Shown: positions 35,197-43,851 of the stretch, piece after piece
Position numbering within the stretch: position 1 is the first letter of the stretch
Layout: the number at the start of each line of letters is the position of its first letter
NCBI GenBank assembly: GCA_900542575.1
Contig: UQOE01000003.1
Coordinates: 1 to 64,000 of the forward strand
DNA from: an uncultured Oscillospiraceae bacterium
GTDB lineage: Bacteria > Bacillota > Clostridia > Oscillospirales > Acutalibacteraceae
Direction: 5' to 3'
Length of the DNA stretch: 64,000 nt
Notes under the pieces: generated by a model
What the model was told of the DNA's origin: nothing
Databases searched by the model: none
Seen by the model: only the letters and a program-made list of their open reading frames with translations
Position numbers and translations under genes: made by a program

Positions 35197-35655
35197 TTAT
35201 TCTTCTATCAGGTCATAGGTCCAGTTGGCGCGCTGGAGCGTGTTGTCCAGAAGGCGGATCTGCTTGGAGATGGCGTCCGTCTTTTTGCGCAGGGAGCGGA
35301 CATCAACCGTCTTGAGAATTTTAATCTCGGTATCCCGGGCACGATAGACATCGGCGGATGCCGTAGAAAGGATGCTTCGGTATGAGTCGAGCTGGCAGTT
35401 CAGCGCGTCCTTTTCCGCAATGATCTCGGTCAGGCTCTTGCCGTCCACGACCGTGGCGGAGTTCGTCTTGTTGATGGAGGCGATGAGCTGGCCGAGCTGC
35501 ACAATATCTGCATCCAGCTCATGAAAGAGCTCCTCCGGATCCTCCGGCGGTTCTTCGCCCTCCTGGACCAGAACGCAGCACGAGATGCGGTCCGTCAGTT
35601 CGCTGATGCGCCGGTTCAGGTCGGCGCGCTCCTGCAGGGCTTCGGCTAATTTCAT
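35197..35655 (-). CDS. DIP1984-family (septicolysin-like) protein
   Basis: 152 residues, almost entirely helical with heptad patterns. MKLAEALQERADLNRRISEL, NKTNSATVVDGKSLTEIIAE and LRKKTDAISKQIRLLDNTLQ are the family's conserved blocks. Function of the family is not established despite the septicolysin name. Starts 12 bp after the radical-SAM gene with GAGGAGG, so it belongs to that operon. Confidence 0.82.
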   Translation of the reverse strand: MKLAEALQERADLNRRISELTDRISCCVLVQEGEEPPEDPEELFHELDADIVQLGQLIASINKTNSATVVDGKSLTEIIAEKDALNCQLDSYRSILSTASADVYRARDTEIKILKTVDVRSLRKKTDAISKQIRLLDNTLQRANWTYDLIEE

Positions 35656-35667
35656 AGGACTTCCTCC

Positions 35668-36486
35668 TCAGATATTTCCAGGATATACGTAATTTAAATG
35701 CCGTTCTGCGACGGCTTTCAGTCTGAACAGCGTCTCACGAGGCGTCGCCGGCTCCTCCGCCTTCCACCGCGGGAAATACCGCGTAATATGGAGCGGGATG
35801 TCCGGACTCAGCGCGGCGAGAAACTGCGCCACCTCTCCGACAAAGGCTGGGTCGTCGTTGCCGCCGGGGACGATCAGCGTTGTGACCTCCAGGTGGCACT
35901 TGTCGTAAACGTAGGAAATCGTGTTTCGTACTTCTTCCTCACTGCCGGACAGACTGCGGTAGAAGGACGCATCTCCTTTGTAATCCAGGTTCATGGCGTC
36001 GACGTATGGCATGATCTGCTGCAGGACAGGCAACGACGCGGTGCCGTTGCTGACGACCACTACCTGGAGGCCGGCTTCGTGAAACAGCTTCTCCGCGTCC
36101 CGGATGTACTCCCAGGAGATCAGCGGCTCATTGTAAGTAAACGCCACACCCAGATTTCCATCAATGGACTGCGCCAGCTCCAGCAGTTCCTCCGGCTCCA
36201 GATGGCGAAGATAACTTTCGTCCCGGTCCGCCTGGGAGATCCGGTAGTTCTGGCAGAACGGACAGCGGAGATTGCAGCCATAAGAGCCGACCGACAGAAT
36301 GGAGCGGCCCGGGAAAAACCGTGCCAGCGGCTTTTTCTCAATGGGGTCATAGGCAATGGAGGTGAAGTCGCCGTAATTGCTGCAGATAATGGATCCGTTA
36401 CGCGCGGTCCGGGCGCGGCAGAATCCGATTTCTCCGTCGGCCAGTGCACAGTGGTGGAAACAGGAGATGCAGACGGTTTTACTCAT
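35668..36486 (-). CDS. amrS: AmmeMemoRadiSam system radical SAM enzyme
   Basis: 272 residues from the ATG at 36486, which overlaps the 3' end of the upstream fusion gene by 8 nt. N-terminal Cys motif VCISCFHHCALADGEIGFCR, then radical-SAM cluster CNLRCPFCQNYRISQ (C-x3-C-x2-C), YNEPLISWEY and AMNLDYKGDASFYRS, as in the AmrS branch related to pyruvate-formate-lyase activators. Partner of the Memo-like and AMMECR1 domains encoded upstream. The reaction is not known. Confidence 0.88.
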   Translation of the reverse strand: MSKTVCISCFHHCALADGEIGFCRARTARNGSIICSNYGDFTSIAYDPIEKKPLARFFPGRSILSVGSYGCNLRCPFCQNYRISQADRDESYLRHLEPEELLELAQSIDGNLGVAFTYNEPLISWEYIRDAEKLFHEAGLQVVVVSNGTASLPVLQQIMPYVDAMNLDYKGDASFYRSLSGSEEEVRNTISYVYDKCHLEVTTLIVPGGNDDPAFVGEVAQFLAALSPDIPLHITRYFPRWKAEEPATPRETLFRLKAVAERHLNYVYPGNI

Positions 36487-37861
36487 GGCGGACGACCTCG
36501 AATCGCTCCAGGTGCAGATCTTCTTCGTAGGGGCTGATATCTCCCTTGCGGCAGGCGATGGAGATCTGCTGCTCGACACTGTCCACGCCGTCTAAGTTCG
36601 GCAGCAGAAGACCGCAGCGGCCGTCGGGTGTGCGGCAGATGACACCGTACTTTTTGACATCCAGATAAGAACCGTCCGGGATGGGCTCCGGCTCGTTCAG
36701 CACGTCGACGCTGATCTGCAGGTAGGGGAGCTCTTCCGGGCGGACGGCGTCAAACCGCGGATCGCGCGAGGAGGCAGAGATGCCGTTCCCGATGATCTCC
36801 TCGGCCAGGCTGTTCCGGGTGGGCTCGGTGGTCCCAATGCATCCCCGCAGGCCGCCGAATTCATGGAGCGACACAAACGCCCCGGCGCGATCCGTCTTCA
36901 GTTCCGCGGGCAGATCGTCCGGGACCGGCAGTTTTCGGTGGTGCTGCACCCATTCGGTGACGGCGGAGCGGGCGAGGGAGACATACGGGTCCTCCTTATG
37001 GGACGCAATTTTGGCTCGCTCGTTCTCCTCGTACTGCTGCAGGAAATGGCGGGAGGGGTCCTCGCCGACGACTTCATAGGCGACAAATCCATAGCCGACG
37101 CCGAACGTGGCCTCGTGGGAAAGCGTCGTGGCACGGACCGCTTTGCCGTCCAGGGCGCCGGCCATAATCGTGAAGGAGCGGTGGCCGCACTCCATGGCCT
37201 TTTCCAGAAAAACCGGGTCGTATTCCAGCAGCTCACGGAAGTTCCCGCTCCCCATGGTATGCATTATCTTTTCGTCGTAGACCGGCCCTTCCGGGTGGAA
37301 CTCATAGGAGCCGGAATTTTTCTGACAGTGGGAGAGGTCGCCGGAGGCGACGAAGACGGCATTGGTTCCCAGCTCATCCACCGCTTTCTGAATGGCCATG
37401 CCCAGGCGGTAGTGCTCGGGCAGGGAGAAGCCGGAAAGCCCAATTCGGACCAGCTTAAAGTCGGAGCAGGCCTGATGAATGAAATATAACGGCACCATAG
37501 TGCCCTGGTCGAGGGCAGGGTCCCCCTCATAGGCGGTACCGGCCTGGATTCCCTCCCGGCGGCACTCGCGGCTCAGGGCCTCGGCAAATTTATAGTCGTA
37601 TTTCTCGTGAAAGGCCACTTCCGGGTGGCCATAGCGGGAAAAGCTGCCGGAGGCCTCGTGTCCGGCGGACACGGTGAACCAGTCGCGGTACATCGTGGCG
37701 TGGGGCGAGGTCAGGATGATGGTCTCCGGTTTTATCTCTGCGATGGCCTCGGCCACTTCCTGGTAGGCGTCCAGCGTGGGCTGAATTTTCTTTTCCTCGC
37801 CTTCGCCGATCTCAGGGACTGCGATGGGCGGGTGGGGCATCATAAAAGCATGGGTAATCAT
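36479..37861 (-). CDS. AmmeMemoRadiSam proteins B and A fused (Memo-like + AMMECR1)
   Basis: 460 residues from the ATG at 37861 (GGAGG upstream). Residues 1-270 are a Memo/LigB-dioxygenase-like domain: MMPHPPIAVPEIGEGEEKKI, TSPHATMYRDWFTVSAGHEA, VASGDLSHCQKNSGSYEFHP and HRSFTIMAGALDGK, with several His candidates for metal. Residues about 285-460 are AMMECR1: DRAGAFVSLHEFGGLRGCIG, SSRDPRFDAVRPEELPYLQI, GRCGLLLPNLDGVDSVEQQI. In many genomes the two parts are separate genes; here one chain, next to amrS. Iron or redox chemistry has been suggested for Memo; the system's role is open. Confidence 0.88.
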   Translation of the reverse strand: MITHAFMMPHPPIAVPEIGEGEEKKIQPTLDAYQEVAEAIAEIKPETIILTSPHATMYRDWFTVSAGHEASGSFSRYGHPEVAFHEKYDYKFAEALSRECRREGIQAGTAYEGDPALDQGTMVPLYFIHQACSDFKLVRIGLSGFSLPEHYRLGMAIQKAVDELGTNAVFVASGDLSHCQKNSGSYEFHPEGPVYDEKIMHTMGSGNFRELLEYDPVFLEKAMECGHRSFTIMAGALDGKAVRATTLSHEATFGVGYGFVAYEVVGEDPSRHFLQQYEENERAKIASHKEDPYVSLARSAVTEWVQHHRKLPVPDDLPAELKTDRAGAFVSLHEFGGLRGCIGTTEPTRNSLAEEIIGNGISASSRDPRFDAVRPEELPYLQISVDVLNEPEPIPDGSYLDVKKYGVICRTPDGRCGLLLPNLDGVDSVEQQISIACRKGDISPYEEDLHLERFEVVRHE

Positions 37862-37889
37862 AAAGCAGAACACCTCCGTTCTGCTTTTA

Positions 37890-38453
37890 TTATACCTGCT
37901 TTTCCCAGAATGCGGCGGCATCTTTGATCCATTCCTCCGCCGCCGTTCCGGTGCCCAGGCCAAAGCCATGGCGCAGACCCGGGTAGACGTGGAACTCCGT
38001 CGGGATACCCAGCTGTTCCAGATGCTGCAGCCGCTGCTGCATGCCCCGCCAGCTGGCGATCCCGTCGTTGGTCCCGACGCAGGCGTAGGTCGGGGCATCG
38101 GCTGGATCGCAGGCGTCGTAGCCGGTGTACTGCATAATGACGGCGGCATTGCAGACGGCGAACTTCTCGCCTGGATTTTCGCGCAGGAAAAACAGACCCG
38201 TATCGGCTCTGCTGAGGGGATAAAAAATCTGCTCTCCTCCGCTGGCACGTTCCCACAGGGTGTTCAGAATATCGACGGTCGTCTCCGGACGGATTTCGGA
38301 GTACCAGAGATAGACATCGCTGCTGCTGAGCTCCCGCAATGTCATATCGGGGGAGATGGGGCGGTCGACAGGGAAGAACAGCCGGCCGAATCCGGAAAAA
38401 GCGGGGTCGCAGATGACCTCGCGGACGGTGCTCTCTTCGGTGAAATGACTCAT
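37890..38453 (-). CDS. Alpha/beta-hydrolase (esterase-like) with apparent internal deletion
   Basis: 187 residues from the ATG at 38453 (GGAAAGGAAG). The N-terminal lead (DVYLWYSEIRPETTVDILNT, FFLRENPGEKFAVCNA) and C-terminal block (YTGYDACDPADAPTYACVGT, NDGIASWRGM, FHVYPGLRHGFGLGTGTAAE) match an uncharacterised hydrolase family. In my recollection that family has about 90-100 more residues between CNA and MQYTG, including the nucleophile Ser elbow. Here the two ends join in frame, leaving Asp and His but no G-x-S-x-G. Probably inactive, though the frame is intact. Confidence 0.65.
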   Translation of the reverse strand: MSHFTEESTVREVICDPAFSGFGRLFFPVDRPISPDMTLRELSSSDVYLWYSEIRPETTVDILNTLWERASGGEQIFYPLSRADTGLFFLRENPGEKFAVCNAAVIMQYTGYDACDPADAPTYACVGTNDGIASWRGMQQRLQHLEQLGIPTEFHVYPGLRHGFGLGTGTAAEEWIKDAAAFWEKQV

Positions 38454-38556
38454 ATGGCATCTTCCTTTCCCTTTTCGAAGCTGATTATAGAGGGACCGGG
38501 AATCGGAGTACAGAAGCAGTTCTGAAAAGCAGATTTCAGAATCAGAATACAGAGAA

Positions 38557-39315
38557 TTACTTCTCCGCCGTAAAGAACAGCCGCCGAAAGCCGAACAGGA
38601 CGCTGCCATCTTTCTGAAGGGGATAGGCCGCTTTGACGCGCTCCAAAATGGTGTGCTCAAACACGGCGCCCTGCGTTTGGTCCAATGCATCGAGATACGG
38701 GCGGAGGCGGGCGCCTTTGACCCAGTCCAACAGGGACTGGTGGTCCGGCATTCGGTGATAGTATTTCGTCTCCCACAGGCTGAAGTCTGTGCTGCAGCCG
38801 GCCAGGATGGTGTAATACTCCTGCGGCGTCAGCAGATGGCCGGGCTGGACCTGCAGCTCCTGCAGCCCCCATTCCGGCTCGGCCGCCGTCTCGGCGATGA
38901 TCCGGTAAAGCGGCTCCGTGTCATTGCGCGGCATCTGGACCGCCAGATGGCCGCCGGGGTTCAGATGGGCCATAAGCCCTGGGATAAGGCGTTCGTGATT
39001 CGGAATCCACTGCAGACACGCATTGGAGAACAGCAAATCGTAGGTCCCGGCGAGCTCCTGTGCGTCGCCGGGAACGAATGTGAGATTCGGGCAGTTGGCG
39101 CGGGCCTTTTCCAGCATGTTCTCTGAGGTGTCGATTCCGACAATCTTCGCCTGTGGGAATGTCTCTGCCAGAACGGCGGTGCTGTTCCCCGGCCCGCATC
39201 CGATGTCGATGACCGATGCGGGATTCAGACTGCGGATGTGCGCAGTCAGATCGCGGACCGGCTGGGTCCGCTGCTCTTTGAATTTCAGATATTGGGATGC
39301 GTTCCAGTCGCTCAT
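38557..39315 (-). CDS. tam: SAM-dependent methyltransferase, trans-aconitate 2-methyltransferase-like
   Basis: 252 residues from the ATG at 39315 (AAGGAG). Start WNASQYLKFKEQRTQPVRDL is diagnostic of the Tam family. SAM-binding motif I SVIDIGCGPGNSTAVLAETF, then GIDTSENMLEKAR and DLLFSNACLQWIPNHERLIP. Methylates trans-aconitate or a related carboxylate, or another substrate. Coupled to the DUF5714 gene by a 4-nt overlap (ATGA). Confidence 0.85.
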   Translation of the reverse strand: MSDWNASQYLKFKEQRTQPVRDLTAHIRSLNPASVIDIGCGPGNSTAVLAETFPQAKIVGIDTSENMLEKARANCPNLTFVPGDAQELAGTYDLLFSNACLQWIPNHERLIPGLMAHLNPGGHLAVQMPRNDTEPLYRIIAETAAEPEWGLQELQVQPGHLLTPQEYYTILAGCSTDFSLWETKYYHRMPDHQSLLDWVKGARLRPYLDALDQTQGAVFEHTILERVKAAYPLQKDGSVLFGFRRLFFTAEK

Positions 39316-39884
39316 TTTTGCTCCTTCTTTGGATAAAATGGACATCTCTCCCCAATACACTGTTGATTCTCCGGAAAAAACGTACAGGGTGTATTGGTCA
39401 GAGTCAGTTCCACATCGTAGTGTTCTTTTATATAGGGAATGGCCGTGCGCATGGCAACACGTGCATCGCGCTTGCAGCAGCGCGGGCCGCCGATATCGGC
39501 GAGGCTGCCGAGGGCCTGAGAGGTGTAGCGCATATGGCTGCCCCAGGTGCCGTCGTCCGTGAGGGGGCCGGTCCCGTCCAGGATGGCGAGCGCCGCCCCG
39601 ATGGAACTGACGGCGCCGCAGACGCCCCAGAGGCCGCAGGCCGCGCCGGGCATGCGCAGCCCCTGTTCGGCCAGTTTCACAAGGGCCTCGTCCAGATTCA
39701 ATTTGCCGCCGGCGTTATGGAAGGCGGTTAATACCGCGGCACCATCCAGAATATGGTGCTCCGGTCCGTGGATACGGACAAAGTCGTTTTGTGCAATATG
39801 GGTCAGAATTTCATAGGGCGCCGTGCTGGTCTCGGCCCGGCAGGCGGCGATGATCTTCTGTGCGCGAATCAGGTTTTCGTTCAT
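39312..39884 (-). CDS. DUF5714-domain protein
   Basis: 190 residues. HIAQNDFVRIHGPEHHILDG, GAACGLWGVCGAVSSIGAAL, ADIGGPRCCKRDARVAMRTA and a final Cys-rich CIGERCPFYP match DUF5714, a domain often fused to or next to SAM methyltransferases. The many Cys and His (GPRCCKR, C-x4-CPFY) suggest a metal or Fe-S site. Overlaps the neighbouring acetyltransferase and methyltransferase genes by 4 nt each, so the three are one tightly coupled operon. Confidence 0.85.
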   Translation of the reverse strand: MNENLIRAQKIIAACRAETSTAPYEILTHIAQNDFVRIHGPEHHILDGAAVLTAFHNAGGKLNLDEALVKLAEQGLRMPGAACGLWGVCGAVSSIGAALAILDGTGPLTDDGTWGSHMRYTSQALGSLADIGGPRCCKRDARVAMRTAIPYIKEHYDVELTLTNTPCTFFPENQQCIGERCPFYPKKEQK

Positions 39885-40501
39885 AACAGGTTCCTCAAAT
39901 TTTTGCTGTATATCATAATGGAAATGGGCAGATTCCGCTTGGGCAGCTTCAGGATGATTTCCTTTTCCTCTTCTCTGCGGAATCCGCGGCGGTCGTAAAA
40001 TTGATAGGTGCAGGCGGAGTCGGTATTCAGAAAGACGGTCTTATCCGGCTCCCTCTCCGCCAGTGCCTGAAGGAGTCTGGTCCCGACGCCAGAGCCTTTT
40101 CGCTTCGGGTCGGCGGCGAGAAAAAGGATTTCCCCATCCGGATTCGCGCGGCCCAAATATTCTTTTGTCAGCGCGTCGACGGTCTCATAGTAATAGCCGG
40201 AGCTGTCTTCGGTGAATATTTTCTGGATCCACTGGGCAAACCGGACGTATGCCTGTTCTCCGCGGCTCCGGTGGGCCGGGGGCTCGCCGTCGAATCTGGC
40301 CAGCAGGACGCCGGCGAATGTGCCGTTCTCCTCTGCGACCAGAATCTGCGTTGTGCGATTCAGCTCCATGGCCCAAAAGTAATACCCGTACAGCAGCTGC
40401 AGCGGCCGGTCCATATACCAGTCAAAATGCATGCCGGTGATAGAGGCACGGATTGCGGGCCAGTAATCTTTTCTTCTGAGCGGACGGATTTGGAATGACA
40501 T
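39881..40501 (-). CDS. GNAT N-acetyltransferase
   Basis: 206 residues from the ATG at 40501, directly after AGGAGG; a longer frame upstream has no ribosome site. IRPLRRKDYWPAIRASITGM at the start, ILFLAADPKRKGSGVGTRLL as acetyl-CoA motif A, VFLNTDSACTYQFYDRRGFR as motif B. First gene of the GNAT-DUF5714-methyltransferase operon. The 244 bp upstream to asrC hold only the asrC terminator. Confidence 0.8.
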   Translation of the reverse strand: MSFQIRPLRRKDYWPAIRASITGMHFDWYMDRPLQLLYGYYFWAMELNRTTQILVAEENGTFAGVLLARFDGEPPAHRSRGEQAYVRFAQWIQKIFTEDSSGYYYETVDALTKEYLGRANPDGEILFLAADPKRKGSGVGTRLLQALAEREPDKTVFLNTDSACTYQFYDRRGFRREEEKEIILKLPKRNLPISIMIYSKNLRNLL

Positions 40502-40693
40502 GGGGACCTCCTGAAATGGGTTATTCTCTGCCGTACTGACCATATTGTAACATCCCATCTGAATACAGCAAGAAGGGTCTGTTTCGCCTGAAATGCAAAA
40601 TTCCAAATCGGGGACATCATAGTGCCAGGAGTGTTGACCCAAGGTGCTCAAACCGGGGCCCATCTCCCATTTTTGAAATTTAGACAAAATAAG

Positions 40694-40734
40694 AAGGGCG
40701 TACTGCAGAAATTGTATTCCTGCAGCGCGCCCTT
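40694..40734 (-). terminator. Terminator of the asr operon
   Basis: Arms AAGGGCGTACTGCAG / CTGCAGCGCGCCCTT with two mismatches, then CTTATTTTG on the minus strand. Confidence 0.6.
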
Positions 40735-40745
40735 TCAAAACAGAG

Positions 40746-41783
40746 TTATTCGCTGAAGTCGGTGACAATCGTGCCGTCCTCGTGGTAGCGCTGATTGCCG
40801 AAATATTTGTTGTGGGCATATTCCACGCCGTTCCAGTTCAGCGGGGTGTAGACCTCGGCCTTTTCCGGGAGATGGACGTCTTTCAGTGCCCAGCGGAGGA
40901 ATTCCTCCGTACCGGTCCGGTCGACGATATAGCCGATATGCTCCTTGCCGCCCGGGGAATCCGGATTGATGTAATGGCGGACATACTCATAAGTGTTGCG
41001 GATGATCTGCAGTACGCTCTCCTCGTTCGCCCATTTGATGAAATCGACGCCCATGCGCGGATTCTTCTTGCCGGTGCGTCCGAGAAGGGTGAGGCGGAAA
41101 TATTTCTGACTGCTCCGGGTCCAGGCGAGATTGGGACATGCATTGACGCATTCGCCGCAGCCGATGCACTTGTAGGTATCCCGCTCCGGGCGGAACCGAA
41201 CCATGGTCAGCGCGTCGACGGACTTGGAGCGGCAGGCTTTGACGCAGGCGCCGCAGTTGATACAGCGGTCCGGCTCAAACTGCGGCTCGGTCATACCCAT
41301 GATGCCGATGTCGCCCATGCGGACTTTCTGGCAGTCGTTCGGACATCCGGTGAGAACAATTTTGACGTGCAGGTCGTCCGGGAAGATGATCTTCTCAATT
41401 TTCTGTGCGAGGGCGGTGGTGTCATAGCAGGCATAAGGGCAGACGCGGCTGCCGACGCACGCAGAGACATTTCGGGTTCCGGAGGCGGGGTAGCCCTCGC
41501 CCGGCGCTTTGCCGTCCTGGTTGATGCCGGTGCCCTCAATGATTTCCTGCAGGGCCCGGTTGACTTCCGGAATCTTCTCGAACGGGATGCCGGGAATCTC
41601 AAACCCCTGACGGGCAGTTAAATTGACCGTGCCGTTGCCGTACTTCTCCGCGATGGCCTGGATTTTTCCGAGGTATTCGGCCTTCAGCAGACCGCCGGGG
41701 ACGCGGATACGGGAGGAGGTGACATTACGCACCTTGGTGACGCGGAATGCGTTTTTCTTCAGCGCTTTGGTATTCATATCCAT
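40746..41783 (-). CDS. asrC: Anaerobic sulfite reductase subunit C (catalytic siroheme subunit)
   Basis: 345 residues from the ATG at 41783, 8 nt after AGGAGG. Nitrite/sulfite reductase N-terminal half-domain (VRNVTSSRIRVPGGLLKAEY, TARQGFEIPGIPFEKIPEV), siroheme-4Fe-4S ligands CVGSRVCPYACYDT and GCPNDCQKVR, then two ferredoxin 4Fe-4S clusters CINCGACVKAC and CIGCGECVNACP. Reduces sulfite to sulfide in the cytoplasm with electrons from subunits A and B. Confidence 0.93.
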   Translation of the reverse strand: MDMNTKALKKNAFRVTKVRNVTSSRIRVPGGLLKAEYLGKIQAIAEKYGNGTVNLTARQGFEIPGIPFEKIPEVNRALQEIIEGTGINQDGKAPGEGYPASGTRNVSACVGSRVCPYACYDTTALAQKIEKIIFPDDLHVKIVLTGCPNDCQKVRMGDIGIMGMTEPQFEPDRCINCGACVKACRSKSVDALTMVRFRPERDTYKCIGCGECVNACPNLAWTRSSQKYFRLTLLGRTGKKNPRMGVDFIKWANEESVLQIIRNTYEYVRHYINPDSPGGKEHIGYIVDRTGTEEFLRWALKDVHLPEKAEVYTPLNWNGVEYAHNKYFGNQRYHEDGTIVTDFSE

Positions 41784-41796
41784 AATGCTTGCCTCC

Positions 41797-42603
41797 TTAG
41801 TCGACCATGGTTTTGCTCTTGACGTACGGGAAAACGGGTCCGTCCAGGCAGACATAGGTGTTTCCGATCTTACAGTGGCCGCATTTGCCGAGGCCGCAGC
41901 ACATCTTCCGTTCCTGGGAGAGCCAGATGTTTTCCTCAGGGATGCCGAGTTTCAGAAGGCCCTGGATGGTAAACCGCATCATAGGCGGCGGGCCGACGAC
42001 GATGGCTTTCGTGTTGGAGAGGTCTTTGGGTGTGAGCTCCGGGACAACAGCCGTGACGAAGCCCTCCCGGTACCCGGGCTTTCCGTTGGCGCGATCTACG
42101 GTCATGCGGAAATCGATATGCTCTTTCCAGTAAGCGAGGTCGTCGCGGAAAAGCAAGTCGTTCGGGGACTTGAATCCGACGATGGCGGTGATGCCGTCCA
42201 CATCTTCCGGGTGGTGGGCGTAGTGGTCAATGACGCCGCGGACCGGAGAGACGCCGGTGCCGCCGGCGACGACGATGAGTTCGCTGCCGTCATAATCTTT
42301 AAAGTTAAAACCGTTGCCGTAGGGGCCGCGAATCAGAAGGCTCTGGCCCTCATAGCGCTCAAAGACCTCATTGGTGACGACGCCGACGCGGCGAATCGTG
42401 AAGTCGATGGTGTCTTTGCCGATACCGCTGACCGAGATGGGGGCCTCGCCGTATTTCGGCATGGAGATCTCGAAGAACTGTCCCGGTCGGACAAGCTCTT
42501 CTGCGTTGTCAAAGTGCATACGGAAGGTGTACTCGATTTTCGTATGCGGAATGACCTTCTCAATGCGGGAGGCAAACGGGACATAGTTGTTTTTAACTGT
42601 CAT
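41797..42603 (-). CDS. asrB: Anaerobic sulfite reductase subunit B
   Basis: 268 residues. Ferredoxin-NADP-reductase-like FAD/NAD module: GQFFEISMPKYGEAPISVSG (flavin), VVAGGTGVSPVRGVIDHYAH (nucleotide), and the C-terminal 2Fe-2S-type Cys cluster ERKMCCGLGKCGHCKIGNTY with a later VCLDGPVF. Transfers electrons from NADH to the AsrA/AsrC Fe-S chain. Overlaps asrA by 11 nt and ends 13 nt before asrC. Confidence 0.93.
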   Translation of the reverse strand: MTVKNNYVPFASRIEKVIPHTKIEYTFRMHFDNAEELVRPGQFFEISMPKYGEAPISVSGIGKDTIDFTIRRVGVVTNEVFERYEGQSLLIRGPYGNGFNFKDYDGSELIVVAGGTGVSPVRGVIDHYAHHPEDVDGITAIVGFKSPNDLLFRDDLAYWKEHIDFRMTVDRANGKPGYREGFVTAVVPELTPKDLSNTKAIVVGPPPMMRFTIQGLLKLGIPEENIWLSQERKMCCGLGKCGHCKIGNTYVCLDGPVFPYVKSKTMVD

Positions 42604-43612
42604 GGCTGCGTACCTCCTTCATGCCGTCATCCAACTGATTGATAATGTGGGAAAAGGAGATGTACTCCGGGCAGATGTCGTCGCACCGGCCGCAACCGAC
42701 GCACATTTGGTAGCCGAAGCGCTCACGGAAATCCAGAACCTTATGCAGGGTCTTGAACCGCATGCGCTCGCCGTTCTTTTTGCGGTAGCTCGCGCCGCCG
42801 GCGACATCGGTGTAGCCGTCCACCATGCAGGAGGCCTGCACGCGGCGGCGCTCACCGACCTGTCCATCGGCGTCATAATAGACATCCTGCATAGTAAAGC
42901 AGGTGCAGGCGGGACATACAAAGTTGCAGCGGCCGCAGTTGATGCAGCGCTTGTCGTACTGGTCCCAGAGCGTGCTCTTCCCGACCTCAAAGGTCAGATC
43001 GTCCGGAATGGAGACCGTGATCTTGTTTTCCGTGACCCGCTGCGGGGCAACCTCAGCCGAAGCGGCACCGACGCTCTCCAGCAGATCGGCGAAATCCTCC
43101 CGCGGGCAGTCAATATGGTAGCTGCCGTCAAGAAAGTCGATGCTGAAGTCGTAGCCGTCGGTCAGATTGGAACCCATGCTGACGCAGAACCCGTTTTCAC
43201 AGGATGCGGGACATCCGATCATGGCGAAGGCCATGTCGGCACGCCGACGGGCGTAGTAGTAGTCCGGATCGCCGTTTTTTAGGTAGATCTGGTCCATGCG
43301 GCGGACGGCTGCGAGGTCGCAGCTGCGGAGAAAGACCAGCTTCTTTTTGTCCGGTATCTGCCGTTCCTCTGCATGGTTCTGGGTGAAATAGAACAGAGTT
43401 TCCGAGGGGGGAAGGACGGTCTCCTTCCAGGAATAGGCGGATTTCTCCGCAAATTCAATCTCCTCCGGTGTGGTTACTTTTGCATACCGGACAGCGTCTG
43501 TGTCGGTGAAGCGACCGCCGCCCGGAAAACGTTTGGGCGCCCAGATTTCGTACTCGGTCCCCAGATGGGCGAGAAAATCCTGAAACTGCGCCGGTGTGGC
43601 AAGAAATCCCAT
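42593..43612 (-). CDS. asrA: Anaerobic sulfite reductase subunit A
   Basis: 339 residues. Fe-S electron-transfer subunit with two clusters, CINCGRCNFVCPACTCFT and CVGCGRCDDICPEY; conserved upstream block KLVFLRSCDLAAVRRMDQIY and IGCPASCENGFCVSMG. First gene of asrABC; AGAGGAGG lies just before its start. Its promoter gap contains an inverted repeat at 43679 and a dispersed GGTACC repeat. Confidence 0.92.
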   Translation of the reverse strand: MGFLATPAQFQDFLAHLGTEYEIWAPKRFPGGGRFTDTDAVRYAKVTTPEEIEFAEKSAYSWKETVLPPSETLFYFTQNHAEERQIPDKKKLVFLRSCDLAAVRRMDQIYLKNGDPDYYYARRRADMAFAMIGCPASCENGFCVSMGSNLTDGYDFSIDFLDGSYHIDCPREDFADLLESVGAASAEVAPQRVTENKITVSIPDDLTFEVGKSTLWDQYDKRCINCGRCNFVCPACTCFTMQDVYYDADGQVGERRRVQASCMVDGYTDVAGGASYRKKNGERMRFKTLHKVLDFRERFGYQMCVGCGRCDDICPEYISFSHIINQLDDGMKEVRSHDS

Positions 43613-43678
43613 ATCATACCTCCTCTGTGCAAATGGTATCTTCCAACTCTATGATAAGGGAATGAAACAAATTTTTCA

Positions 43679-43692
43679 GTTGGAATCCCAAC
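43679..43692. promoter_or_regulatory. Small inverted repeat upstream of asrABC
   Basis: GTTGG-AATC-CCAAC, about 67 bp before asrA. Position suits an operator for the sulfite reductase operon. Neither a Fnr nor a clear Rex consensus; weak evidence. Confidence 0.3.
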
Positions 43693-43750
43693 AAATTGAA
43701 AATTTTTGTTCTGGCAATTCGGACGATTTGAAATTCATCCGGCGCGTCTC

Positions 43751-43850
43751 TGGTACCTGATTTCTCTCAGAAGCCATTTAGGCCCGGATTTTGGGAACTT
43801 TTCCGGTACCGAACCGCAATATTCGGAAATCAGGTACCGAGAAGCCAATT
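43751..43850. repeat. Dispersed GGTACC repeat, family B copy 1
   Basis: About 100 bp similar to 48088-48190, sharing ATTTAGGCCCGGATTTTGGG. GGTACC occurs at relative positions 0, 53 and 81 in both copies. It abuts the adenine-deaminase stop. Function unknown; possibly a small mobile or structural repeat. Confidence 0.65.
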
Positions 43851-43851
43851 T

